Below, one piece after another: positions 35,201 to 46,030 of a DNA stretch of 64,000 nucleotides. Both the position numbers and the translations under genes were made by a program. The stretch covers positions 310,001 through 374,000 of the forward strand of contig NW_020167536.1 of the NCBI RefSeq assembly GCF_001641265.1. The letters are read 5' to 3'. The DNA comes from Pseudogymnoascus destructans (lineage: Eukaryota > Ascomycota > Leotiomycetes > Thelebolales > Thelebolaceae). The stretch's first letter is position 1; every line of letters begins with the position of its first letter. Below the pieces are notes generated by a model, which saw nothing but the letters and a program-made list of their open reading frames with translations, had not been told where the DNA came from and searched no databases.

Positions 35201-35401
35201 CGCGCGACGAAGGCAGTTAGCATCTGCCCGCCCGCGTACTACGCCGACCTAGCCTGCGAGCGTGCCCGATGCTACCTGCATAAGGAGTACGAGCCCTCGC
35301 AGTCAGGGGGTTCGAGTGTGGGTGGCGGCGCGCAGCCCAGTACATTGGAATCCGATGTTAAGGTCAATGATAGACTCAAGGACTCGATGTTTTACATTTA
35401 A
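32295..35401 (+). CDS. Argonaute (QDE-2-like), slicer type
   Basis: Four exons (32295-32443, 32503-33584, 33635-33879, 33929-35401) encode 982 aa. The N-terminus is an RGG/GR-rich segment of about 40 residues made of a duplicated coding repeat. Then come the N domain (VVLWANYFEL), PAZ (FFRPGPLVELI, PVMNVGTRANPMYMPVDCC), MID (GLMVVVLPD) and PIWI. The four catalytic positions are visible: Asp in VVGIDVTHP (near 704), Glu in QEGRKEMVTDL (near 742), Asp in YRDGVSEGQ (near 778) and Asp in PPAYYADLACERAR (near 933), a DEDD tetrad. Slicing activity is therefore expected. The protein ends DSMFYI, close to the aromatic C-terminus needed in the family. Divergent partner of DCL2. Confidence 0.95.
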
Positions 35402-35623
35402 TTTCTATTCATGACTTCGATGATGATTTTACGATTTTCTGGGAACTTTGGGGGATTTCTTTGACTTGGACCAATTGGGAATGGAGGCTCGATTTAGCAG
35501 CGTTGGATTTTGAATCTTGCAACACGGAATGCATTCTTTGGGTGTGGTGGCGACTAGTTTCCGCAAGAATCTGTGATATCCCGTGCAATTGTGATATTAG
35601 AACTTGGGCTGTAAACGGCCAAT

Positions 35624-36472
35624 CTACTCCAACCCCAAAATCTTCTCAGCCGCCTTCTTCAACGCATCCATAGACTCCCTCCACAGAGTCGGCCCGACAC
35701 TAATCCTACAAACTCCAATCTCCTTCCACTCCGCAACCGTTACCTTCCCTCCCCCACCACTCAAAAGCACCGCCACCTTCCCATCAAGCCCCCTAACCAG
35801 CGTCCTCACATCCTCCACCGTCAACTCCGGCCCCCAAACGAAAAAGCTCGTCGCCCCTGCCTCTAAGTACGCCTTCCCCCTCTTCAACGCCTCCTTCAGC
35901 ATATCCTCATGTCCCCACCCCTCCGGCCGCGGATTAAGCATGAAAAGATCCGTCCTGGCATTTACTACGAAATTGGGCAGGCCCTTCTCCTTTGCAATCT
36001 CAAACACGACCTTCAATCTCTCTACCTGCTCCTCCAGAGTCCTCAATCCGTCCAGCCCCCTCCCGTAACCCCTCTCTGGAATGCCATCCTCGATATTCGC
36101 CCCGACGACACCGAGGTCAATAGCACCCCCCACACACTCCCTTAGCTGCTCGCCATACCCATCCTGTAAATCCGCGCTCAGTGGAACTCCAGCTGCGCGC
36201 GCGATGGGAGAGATGAGAGAGAGCGCCTGCAGGTTCAAGGGCAGAGTGAGGTCAGCGTCCGCGAGGCCGAGAGTCCCTGCTATGGCGTAGGAGCCGGTTG
36301 CGAGGGCGCGGACGGGGGTGGAGGTGGGGGTGTTGAGGGCGAGGACGGTGGTGGTGGAGGGGATGTCGTGGACGTTGCTGAGGACGAAGGGGGAGGAGGG
36401 TTGGTGGAGGGCTTTGAGTTTGAGGGCGTAGGTGTTGTCGATGGGGACGGGTTGGGGGGTTGGGGAGGCCAT
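35624..36472 (-). CDS. isocitrate lyase / PEP mutase family enzyme
   Basis: A single-exon gene of 282 aa starting at ATG 36472. The family (carboxyvinyl-carboxyphosphonate phosphorylmutase, methylisocitrate lyase, oxaloacetate hydrolase) is a TIM barrel that makes or breaks C-C or P-C bonds. Visible are VRALATGSYAIAGTLGLAD, the Mg-site segment PLSADLQDGYG, IEDG in VGANIEDGIPE, and VVNARTDLFML. The family loop with a catalytic Cys (KKCGH in lyases) is not present, so a lyase role is unlikely. The substrate is not predictable. Codon use in the 5' third is strongly GC-rich in third positions. Confidence 0.85.
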   Translation of the reverse strand: MASPTPQPVPIDNTYALKLKALHQPSSPFVLSNVHDIPSTTTVLALNTPTSTPVRALATGSYAIAGTLGLADADLTLPLNLQALSLISPIARAAGVPLSADLQDGYGEQLRECVGGAIDLGVVGANIEDGIPERGYGRGLDGLRTLEEQVERLKVVFEIAKEKGLPNFVVNARTDLFMLNPRPEGWGHEDMLKEALKRGKAYLEAGATSFFVWGPELTVEDVRTLVRGLDGKVAVLLSGGGGKVTVAEWKEIGVCRISVGPTLWRESMDALKKAAEKILGLE

Positions 36473-36996
36473 TGTGGTGGTGTTGGGGGTCAAATGTGAT
36501 AAATTGGGAGTATTGATAGGCTTTTTGCTTGGAGATTAGGTTTTAATAGAGGATGTTGAATGCTGTTATAGAAATTATAAAGTAAGGGACTCTATTATAT
36601 ATTATAGATGAGGTAGGCGGGGTAGGTTGCGGGGTTCTTTGTGATCTTCATTTGCCGATTGTGCGAACACCAAAATGGACTCCGGTTCTCCGATGCACGC
36701 TTCAGGAAGGCGATTACTAGCCAATCGTGGATACAGACGCCAAAATACGCCTTACGGGATACCGACATCTAGGCAGAAGCGTGCTGAATGTGCAGAAAGT
36801 AACGGATATTAATGGAACTGTATTACCAACTGTTGCAAGGAGGAGAGTGAGTGCATTGTGGCCGTGGGTTGGTGAATATGACGTTTGGTATATGGTGGCG
36901 CATTTAATGATGTACCGTACGTCTTTGGATCGGTTGTCACATATGGCGCTCTATCTAACATCACACTGTCAAACCAACCCAATGCAAACCGCTCGC

Positions 36997-38359
36997 TCAT
37001 TCGCCTGGCTTAGAAATGAGATCTGGGATATCATCGACCGTGTTGTTGCCTTCCAAAATATCTGGGGTATGGTTAGCAAGGGTGGGAAAGCCAGGATGCG
37101 CTAAACGGTATACTTACTATAAACCGCAGTAAACAATGGGTATTCATGCGCCACTCCCCTGCTGTTCAAAAACGAGTGTACCTCATACGCCGTGCTCGTT
37201 CCCTGCAGCTTCTGCCCATTCAGCTCGCGCTTCTCGATCTCGTTGATCGAGAGGCCCTCCTCTACTGACATCTTCGCACACTTGTGGTTCCTGCCACCCG
37301 AACAGCTGGTAATGAGATCAGCCATGCCACAGCTCTCCTCTAGGAATGTGGCTGGGTCGACAGTCTCGGCGAAGAACTCTTTGCCGAATTTAACCATCTC
37401 GAGCAGGCCGACGCGCATGACAGCCGCTTTGGCATTGTCACCCCATCCGCGGCCATCAACGAAGCCGGCGGCTAGCGCGACGATATTCTTCAGTGCGCCT
37501 CCGAGAGAGACACCTGCGACATCGTGGATCAGGCGAATGTGGAAGTATTGTCGGTGAAACAGTGTGTGCCAGAGGGCGTGGTCTATAGGAGGATAGTCGG
37601 AAGGTAGGGGAGACAGCTTGACAGACGACACTTCTCCGTGTACATCTAGGTGCTGCAACCCTTTTAAGTCGTCGGTTGAGGCCTGTGCAGACGGCCCTCT
37701 CGGCGTAGGGGATCGAGAATCCAGAATGGGTGGGTCGTATCCGATGGTGGTTTCGGACCATTTCTCCTTGGCGATTTCTGTGGCGAGGTTGGCACCGGAC
37801 AGTGCCCCAACGTAGATGCCCAAGCCCTTTCCGATTGTCTCTGAAAAGAGGCTCACTGATGCATCCGTGACGTTAACGCCCTTGACGCAGGATATTCCAC
37901 GGGCGAAGGGGAGGATGTGGCCGCGCATTTGTTGAGAGAGTTTGCCAATAAACTGGTGGGGCAGGTTGAAGATCAGGATTGAGGCACCCTCTACGGCGTT
38001 TTCTACCGATGGGTTGGCGATAAGATTCGTCGGCAATGGAATTTCTGGGAGGTATTTGAAGTTCTCGTGGTATTTGTTGATAAGGCTCGTAAGTTTCTCT
38101 GGTTTGGCCGAGTCTCCTGGGTAGTGTTTCGAGTTTTTGGGGATGGTGACCTCTTCCTCGAAAACCCACATCTGAACATCCTCTTCGAATAATTCGGGGT
38201 GTTCCCTTGTGTTCTCTGCTACAATCTTTGCGATAGTTGAACCCCTGCACAATTGAAGGTCAGTACAGGCCATTGGTAATTGGGACGGCGCACTCACCAG
38301 TTTCCCGATCCTACAACGGCCACCCTATGTTTTTTCGATGGGGCGTTGAGGGTCGCCAT
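36997..38359 (-). CDS. GPD1: NAD-dependent glycerol-3-phosphate dehydrogenase
   Basis: Three exons (38359-38298, 38244-37118, 37061-36997) encode 417 aa. The enzyme reduces dihydroxyacetone phosphate to glycerol-3-phosphate, feeding lipid synthesis and osmolyte glycerol. The NAD loop GSGNWG is at 17-22, split by intron 1; the substrate-binding block is SLGGALKNIVALAAGF with GWGDNAKAAVMR; LITSCSGGRN follows. Exon 3 restores the C-terminus (ILEGNNTVDDIPDLI). A roughly 30-residue insert, rich in Ser/Pro (DSRSPTPRGPSAQAS), lies between the two domains and is longer than in yeast. Two AGGGG words (38535, 38619) upstream could be stress elements, but such short words are expected by chance. Confidence 0.95.
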
Positions 38360-38452
38360 GTTATGTGTCTGAGAAGGCTTGAGATGCAGCGCAGTTTGTA
38401 TGACCCGTTGCTGAGCCTTACCTGCGGCTGCCACAGAAGTTTTGGATAACAT
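38360..38452 (-). promoter_or_regulatory. GPD1 leader with optional 53-nt intron and in-frame upstream ATG
   Basis: An ATG at 38452 is in frame with GPD1 and adds 31 residues with no acid (MLSKTSVAAAGKAQQRVIQT...). Inside it lies a good intron (GTAAGG at 38421 to TTCTCAG at 38369, 53 nt). Splicing it turns the upstream ATG into a short stop-ended ORF; keeping it gives the extended protein. Confidence 0.5.
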
Positions 38453-39246
38453 CCAGGCTAGTTGAAGCAAAATATCTATAGTTGAGCAAAAAGGATCGTC
38501 TTTGGGCGTGCTACGGAGATTCTTGTTGGGGAGAAGGGGATTGCTTGTAACAATTAGTATATCTATAAACGCAGGAGACAAATGGATGCTGAACGACCGA
38601 GGGAAAGCCGTCGACCAAGGGGCAGGGCTTCCGGGCTAGCCAGTAGTGGATCGACAGAATTTATATTAGAAGCTAGCAACGAGAACTGGTGATGAGATGA
38701 GGCTCGGGACAAAAAAGCGGGGAGGGAAGGGAGTCTCGGATGAAATAATATACCGGAAGTAGTTTAGCGTAAGATCTAAATCTGCACACTCGTGAGATCT
38801 GGTGAGATTTTACTTTCACATGTTGTGAAGCGACGCTACGGGGATTAGTCAGCAGAGCTTAAAGGCTTATTGGCACGATGCTCTATAATCGGACGATCGG
38901 GGACTGAGAAGGCTGAGCAAATCAATAAGGATATTGCTAAGCATGATCCCTAAATTGGAGGTGTTTTTGGAGGCTGGCCTTCTGAGACCGCTTGAATATA
39001 AGAGTGGGAAGAAGCTCGTGGTGAGGCTTTGAATTCATGGCATCTATTCGTGTGTAGTTTTGCTACATATATCCCGCATTTCCACCGCATTTCCACCGCG
39101 ATTGCTAGAGACTGCAAGGCATCGTCATGGCTTCCAGAACTTGGGCCTAATAACTATACAGCCCGAAATCTTCGTAAATCATCACCACATCCCACCCCTC
39201 CAACCTCCAACCTCCAACATCATCACCGCATCCCACCCCTCCAACC
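38453..39246. other. intergenic, GPD1 upstream region
   Basis: No gene recognised. The right end (39180-39246) is a C/A-rich, repetitive stretch (ACCTCCAACATCATC-like) leading into the 3' end of the CAP-domain gene. Confidence 0.4.
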
Positions 39247-39984
39247 TCACAACATCATCCACCCCACCAACCCCACCAGCACCCCCTCCCATCCACCCCT
39301 CCCCACCCTCCCACTCGCCCAGCTCACCACACCCTCCGAATTCCCATTCTTCACTCCCTCCACCTGCTCCTGCACATTCTCCTCAAAAGCCCCAATCACA
39401 TTCCCCGGCGGATAATACTCACACACAACATACCACCCCGGGCTGCCACCCTTCCCATCACACTCCCTCCGCCCACATCCCACACTCGTCGTATCCTTCC
39501 AGACAACCTGCGTGAAGTGGCCTGTCTCGTGGCTGAATTCGGCTTTTTTGAAATCGTACTCTGAGCGCTCGGTGCCCCAGGCGTCGATGGAGGATGTGGC
39601 GTTGGGGTAGCCGGCGGCGAGGTTCTCGCCGCTTGGTCCGCCCTATGTTTTGTTAGTAACCGACTTCCTATTCCTCTCTACGCAGAGTGTATGTCAAGGA
39701 GATCGGCTTACCGAGTGCTCGAATTCGCATGCCTCCGCCCATTCCGCAGCATACGCGGCGCTCGTCCCGTTCCACGCCAGGGCGCTCGCATTGTGGTCTT
39801 TGCGGTAGAAATTATGTGTATCGAGGATGGCGCGCCGGAAGGCGCGGGGCGAGGTGTATTCCGTAGATGGTGCGGCCGGCGTGGCGGCTGCGCCGAGGGT
39901 CGTATGGATGGTCGTGTGGACAGTGACCGTTACCGTGGCGTAGGCGGATGGGAGGAGCAGGGAGACTGTTAATCGGAGTCGCAT
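39247..39984 (-). CDS. secreted CAP/SCP/PR-1 domain protein, possibly GPI-anchored
   Basis: Two exons (39984-39712, 39642-39247) give 222 aa. CAP proteins are secreted and in fungi bind sterols or lipids. The domain shows LDTHNFYRKDHNASALAW (first His), YAAEWAEACEFEHS, GPSGENLAAGY, FSHETGHFTQVVWKDTTSVGCGR (the HFTQ signature) and WYVVCEYYPPGN. The N-terminus is a signal peptide (MRLRLTVSLLLPSAYA). The C-terminus ends in a hydrophobic run (EGVLVGLVGWMML) after a Gly/Ser stretch, consistent with a GPI signal. A longer start at 40068 would place a second hydrophobic leader in front; the shorter form is the usual type. Confidence 0.87.
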
Positions 39985-40559
39985 ACTGTGCGTATAGTGC
40001 TGGAAGTGTAATACAAATGCATGCAAAGAAGAGATCAACGTTAGAAGTGACCAAGCACGCATATTCATTCATAAGGGGAAGGAACTCATTGGCGCATCGC
40101 TCCTGCCATTTGAGAGAAAACAATGAAAGAAATAGTCCTGTCTCGCCCTTCTAGCCTCGCCGCCGAGAACAAGGACGAGACAAGAACCACTCACCGTGCA
40201 TAGCCTCAAAGAAACACGTTTCATCCCGGTATGCCGATATACGCCTTTTGTTTCTTTGCGCGGCTTTCGAGGCGGTGTTTCTCACGTTTCTTGGTTTGGG
40301 GAATCCGTTGGTGATGGGGTGGTGGCCGCGATTGGGGTTGGCGCCCGTCAGCCTTGTCTATGACGGATGATACAGAGAAACCTGGAGAAAGGACAGGGAT
40401 ACATATCAACGTCACGTGTTGCAGTTCCATTTCAACGAGTCTAGATGTTGAAGGTTTAATAAGAGTGGTATGTATCTCAGTGAAGAGTCCCTAGTAGTAA
40501 AAGCTAGCAGAAAAGCAATAAAATCATACAGACAATACAAACAGTGGCCTAGATAAATG

Positions 40560-40586
40560 AAAAAAAAAAAAAAAAAAAAAAAAAAA
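40560..40586 (+). repeat. poly(A) tract of 27 nt
   Basis: An uninterrupted run of 27 A, in the gap between the CAP gene and TPS3. It could be a slippage microsatellite or the tail of a retroposed RNA; no retroposed body is recognised next to it. Confidence 0.9.
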
Positions 40587-40877
40587 CGCTTTATGTATAG
40601 TGCTTCGGCCGTATCCCAACTCATCATACACAATAGTGTCCTTTTTCTGACTCCTGCGAGCCCTTTGTCGTTTATCCTGTTTTATTTACCTTCCTCCAGA
40701 GTACGCCTTGTGCATTCCATCCATCTTCATACTCCGTAACCCCCTCCGTTGTTGTGTGTTGTGATATTCCCATTCGATATTCAAGGAGTGTCCAATTCAC
40801 CTATCTGCCTCGTACAAAATTCGCCCACTGCTAATAAATCCTTCCATTCAAGAAGAGAAAGTATCCCGTGCGAGTGA

Positions 40878-43858
40878 TTAGTCACTCGAGACGGTATCGC
40901 ACATTAAATTAGCTGCCAGTTTCTGGAGAACAGTGAGAACACCTGGGAATTCATTAGTATTGTTAGAGACAAATACTACAGTAGCTTAAAGGTTGACTCA
41001 CCAGTAACTCCCTGCGTCAGCGTTTTCATAGCCTCCGTGTTACGGCTTCCCAAGCTGACAGTCGTAACGTACGGAACCTCGCCCTTTTCCTCTATTTCAT
41101 TCGCCCATCTGAAGACCACTTCATCTTCACGTCCATCACCAACCACCAATAAGAAATCCACGGGGTATTTGCCCTTCCGGGCTGATTCCATGCCATCCTT
41201 AATGTTCTTGAAGATAATCTCGGCAGCAGTACGCTTCGTCCACTTCATAGACTCGACAATAACGGCTCCCTCAACGGGAATGGCATGGACGTGCTGGTCC
41301 TCGCATGCGTCGTTAATATGGCCGGCACAGTCTCCAGCCTGACGAGAGGCGGTTTCGAAGTCCTCGGCATTCTTGTAGTGGAAGATGAGCGAGCAATGGC
41401 GTGTCTCCACCCAGCTGCCTGGAGTTCTGTCCTTGTAGTAGTTCATGATTCCAATAACAGACTCCTTCCAAGCGTTCATTTCATCCGGATCAGACATCTC
41501 TTTCCATTCCGTCTTTCCAAATTCGCGGAGGAATGCACCGTTTTCGGCAATCAGGCCAAGGTTCGGCACGCGCTTGAATAGAGTATCGAGCTCCTCGGGC
41601 TTGCGGCCGCTCATGACGTAGACCATGTTCCTCTCATCTTGGAGAAGATCGTTCAGTGCGTCGATTGTTCGCTGTGGGCTGGTCAAGATGATGTTGCTGG
41701 GAGAACCCCAAACTGCCAGAGTTCCCTCGTAGTCAAGGATGAAAAGGCGACGGCCTGATGACTGGTATTGGGAGCTTAAACCAGGGATGGACAGGCGGGG
41801 AACCGAGGTTGTGTCCCGTCTGTGCTGTTCCTCATAGACTTCGTCTAACTTGTTAATAAACGCATTGAACCAGTGGTCGGCCGTCTCGTGCATTACAGCC
41901 TTGTACAGGTTTGTCCATCGTCTCTCCTTTTCCGAGGGTTCCATCTCAAGAGCTGTCTTGATGGCCTCCGCACACTGGCGGTAGTCCCAGGGGTTGATAG
42001 AAAGATCATAGCCGCCGAAAATAGAGGCACTTCCAGTAAATTCGCTCAAAATGAGAGATCCGTATTTGTTGTGGCCTTCGAACTTGCCATCCTGGCAGAA
42101 GAGGTACTCGTGGCTGGTTAAGTTCATGCCCTCACGCTGGCTGGCAATCATAAGCGCGTCCGCAACAGTTAGCAGTGCAAGGTATTGCGCGTAGCTGATG
42201 TCCTGCTTCAAGTATACAAGGGGCTGATAGGCGAGATTTGCCCACGACGAGTTGACACGCGTGACAATATCAGAAACGGTAGCATCCAGTTCAGCTTGCT
42301 CAGTGGTTGAGGTAGCCACCTGGATCATGACAACACGATCTCTCCATTCGGGGTATTTGTTCAAAAACAGCTCATACGCCAGGAGCTTAGGCCTTACTCC
42401 CCGGACGTGATCAAGCTTGTCTCTTGCGACAATGAGCTTCTTTCCCCTATATCGCTCTTGCATAGTTTTCAACCATTCTGCGACCTCCGCATCCTCGCGA
42501 TGCACACTCAAGGCCACTGGGTCGATTCCAATGGCCAAGTTAACAACATTGACGAAACGATCCTCGAGCTGGACACCTTCGTTCGTAGCTTCAACGCATA
42601 AAATACGGCTGCAAGTCTGCAAGAAATGGCGAGAGTATTCGTGGATCTGGAAAGCAATAAGGTTTGCTCCCAGCATCCCCTCCAGCAGCTCCTTTCGAAC
42701 TGCGAGACAACGGAACACTTCAGATGAGGGGAATGCCACGTGCAAGAAGAAGCCAATTTTGGCATCAGGAAGCTTCTTCCTCACCAAGGCCGGAACGAGG
42801 AGCAGATGGTAGTCGTGCACCCAAATCACATCACCCCGCTTCCAGTTCTTAACAATCTTATCTGCAAAGGCCTCGTTGACCTTGACATAGTAGACCCACG
42901 AATGGTCCTGATAAGTCTTGCTCTTTGGGTTGTCCGGAATCTGGTAATGGAACACCGGCCATAGGATCTGCTTGCAGTAGTGGGTATAGGCACCATCAAA
43001 ATCGCTATCTTTGCAGAAAACAGTGAGGCAGTCGTATTCGGCAGCCAGCGCCTCGTCAATATCTTGCTTTTGTTGCGTATTCTCAAGCGCATCAGTGGGC
43101 ATGCCAAGAGTTCCAACCCAGTTAAACTCTTGCTTTCCACTTCGCGCAGCTGCCTGGACAGCATTGCGCAAGCCACCATTTCCCTGGTCCGCGGGCTCAA
43201 CCGTCCATGTTGCTTCGGAGAAGTTGCGGTCGTGGCTGTCGTGGCTGTTGCTCCGGTTCAAATGGTTTGTGTGCCGGATGCTGGCGCGTCTCATAGCAGC
43301 TGCCTTCTCAACCAGCCTCTTCTTATGCTGCAAAATCGACGCTGGTGGTGGCGAGCTTGCCCTGGACTTTGGCTGCACAAAGCTGGTTCCAGTACCCCAT
43401 TCGGGCGCATGGGGGTCACTCGGTGCAACCACAGACCGAGGGTCTACCGTCTTCGGAAAGTGTTTCCGCCCAGTGGATGATTCCTGGGCAAAGAACTTCT
43501 CGTATCCGCCATCTTCCTTGGTTGGAGACTGAGGAGGCGTAAGCTGCTGCTTATCGAACAGACTGGGAGCATCTTTAGAGGTGTCGATTTGGATTGGAGG
43601 GTGGACAGGAGCATGAGGGCGGATGGAGCTCCTGCGGGACGCAGTGTCGCTCTGGGCGGGGAGAGTGAAGTTGATGGTATGGGGGAGGAAACTAGAGGGC
43701 ACGAGGTCAGCGATTGGATTGAGAAGACGAAGACGATCCCGACAACGAGATATAAAAGTAGCTAGGCAATACCATTGGAGTGCTAGCGTATTAAAGCCGC
43801 AAGGTGGTTGTTGTAAACTACCGGGTGCTACTTACAGAGAAACTACGAAGATGGTCAT
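40878..43858 (-). CDS. TPS3: trehalose synthase complex regulatory subunit (TPS3/TSL1 type)
   Basis: Three exons (43858-43836, 43691-41002, 40942-40878) encode 925 aa. The first exon gives the family start MTIFVVSLFLPHTINF. A GT20 trehalose-6-phosphate-synthase-like domain (WPVFHYQIPDNP, VWVHDYHLLLVPALVR) is followed by a HAD phosphatase-like domain. Both look inactive. The motif that reads RLDYIKG in active synthases is KLDHVRG here, with Lys replaced by Arg. HAD motif I reads LDYEGTL near residue 657 instead of DxDGTL, losing the second Asp. This fits Tps3/Tsl1, which hold the Tps1-Tps2 complex together, better than Tps2. The N-terminal 170 residues are Ser/Pro-rich and probably phosphorylated. 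Confidence 0.88.
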
Positions 43859-46030
43859 TGTCGCAACTTTTGTCGGCTTAGATCAAGGACAGCGTGGCTG
43901 GTGATGCGACAGCTCGTCTGTCGTGTACTTAAAAGAGTACTCCTGCAAGATCATCCAGATACTTGAAGGTAGTGGTCGTAAAGAGCACCTTTTGAGGCAC
44001 GGAGTTGTCGGTTGGGCGTTCGGCGGCTTGCTGCAAGGCCGGTCTGCTGGTTACATTCCTAAGACAGTGTGTCTTTGTTCGAACAGTCGAGCCCGCGTTT
44101 TGAAGCAGGTGCGAATAGATCGGTTGCCGAAGTTGAGAGAGGGTTCCTGGTGGTTTCCTATGTTTCTGTCATAATCTCCACTTTCGGGATTCGATGAGAC
44201 ATCATCATCCATTATAATTATCAGATTTAGTGGCTGAGAGCTTTGGGAGGGGACACTTTTTTCAACCGACGTCAGGCCCGCGCTAAGGCCAAGAGGAGAC
44301 TAGACACTCGGCGAAACAGAGCGAGCAACCCACTGTAGCACTGGTGGCGGGTGCGGAATATTATGCGCTAATTAAGTTACAGTACTGTACGGAGTACCAT
44401 ACATCGGCCCTGTTCGATAAGTTATAGTCTGTCTCTTCCTTCATAATCACAACAAGTGATACGGACATGGACACGGACACGACACGGACACGGACACGGA
44501 CACGTCCCTGGCAGCAACATGCAAATGGAGAGTCTGCAGTTGGCCTCATCCTCATTCTTTTGGGGGAGGGATCTTACTCTATGTCCCCACGCAGGAGACG
44601 AGAGATGTTTCATCACAAACGATACAGCTGACAAGCTGGCGCGTATGTATCGTATCTTGCTCCGGCCAGGCTGAACCGACTGACTACTGACTCAACTCAG
44701 CCCGGAGTCTATATCCATCCATGCCTGCATTCGGCCATATACCACATATACCACCAGCAATTGCTATTGGGAGTTCCAATCTTGCGCCAACTACGAACTA
44801 CGGGAAGTAGGGAGCCAGCAGACGGAGGCTAGAGCACTTCCACCCAGCGCCTGCATGCCTGTATGTGGTACATACATCATACATATGCAATGGATTTGGA
44901 GGAACAATGGTGCTGCTCCACGGTGATATGTATATGGAATTCACAACGAACCATCCAAGCACCTCCCTATGAGCCATCCATGCCCGCGGCCCTTAAATAT
45001 CTCATCTCCGCGCTCCCGTAACTCAAGATGAGAGTTAAAACCGAAATGCATGCCAGAGCCCAATTGCTGCCCACAAGTATGGGCCACTAACACAGGGCTA
45101 AGCTGACACGCGGTCGGCCTCATTGGCTCCAAGCGCGCATTCCAACGAGTACTGAGGTATGCGTGTGATAGAGTATACTCTCCGTATGTGTGATATATCC
45201 ATGCCAGCAATATGCAGTTCTGTATTGGCTCAACAGCCTCAACTACAGGGAGTACTTGTCCTGTAGTAGAGTACTCCAGCAGACACTTAAAGAAACATCG
45301 CGTGGCGCGGCGGTCCACGAAAACATCGTTGAGCCGTTTATTTCCGACACGCAGGGCCCATAGGGCATCAATTCCCTCACACTACCAAATGCCGTCCGCC
45401 GTCCCAAACCCCAGAACCCCGGGCGCAGCTCGGCGCGACAAACCAACGACAACGGCGCTTCTCTGTACTCCTGATTGTGCGAAAATGCCGTGCAGCAAAT
45501 CAGCTTCTCGACTTCTTTTCATGATCAGCCTGGGCCTCGCTTGGCTTGCCACCGCCAGCGAACGCTTGCCGCTCCTCCGGGTCCCAGGTCATTGCTGCGG
45601 CTTTTGCGTAACACCCTCCCATACGCAACTTTCACATGTATCGAGAATCACGTTGTTACACGGTAGCATTTGAGATTGATGAACCGTTTGCGTACAGTAA
45701 TTGGACTGGAAAGGGGGTGCATGCGCCATTTTCGCTCATATTGATACTATAGGTAGTGGACGGTGGGACCAGGCCTGTCACAGAAGCCAAGGCTGTATGT
45801 GTTGTGCTTCAACTCATTTCCCATACTCCAAGAGAGCAGCCGACTGAAAAGACTGAAGTCCCTTGTTACCCACACAGGTGGGTGTGGCACGCGGTTAGAT
45901 GGGGTGCACAATCTGCAGCACGTTTCGAGAACAGCCAGGTCATAGGGCCTTCCCTTCCATCGACGGACATTTCATGGGATTTCATGTGTCGGGCGGATTC
46001 AACTGCGCAACGCCCTATTCATTACTATTC
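43859..46030. other. 2.2-kb intergenic region without a recognised gene
   Basis: Upstream of TPS3 and downstream of RSA4. Open frames here are short and show no family likeness. A GGACAC microsatellite lies at 44461-44504. The length is unusual for this gene-dense window, so it may contain a long TPS3 leader, a non-coding RNA or an old repeat. Confidence 0.4.
44461..44504 (+). repeat. GGACAC hexanucleotide microsatellite
   Basis: About seven imperfect copies of GGACAC in tandem, for example CACGGACACGGACACG. Not within any recognised gene. Confidence 0.85.

Noticed and set aside
36727..37104. 125-codon plus-strand frame between GPD1 and the PEP-mutase gene
   Set aside because: No ATG, and it overlaps the last GPD1 exon on the other strand, which is needed for the conserved C-terminus.
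45212..45673. 153-codon plus-strand frame in the TPS3/RSA4 gap
   Set aside because: Composition is random-like, no domain or signal, begins at a non-ATG codon.
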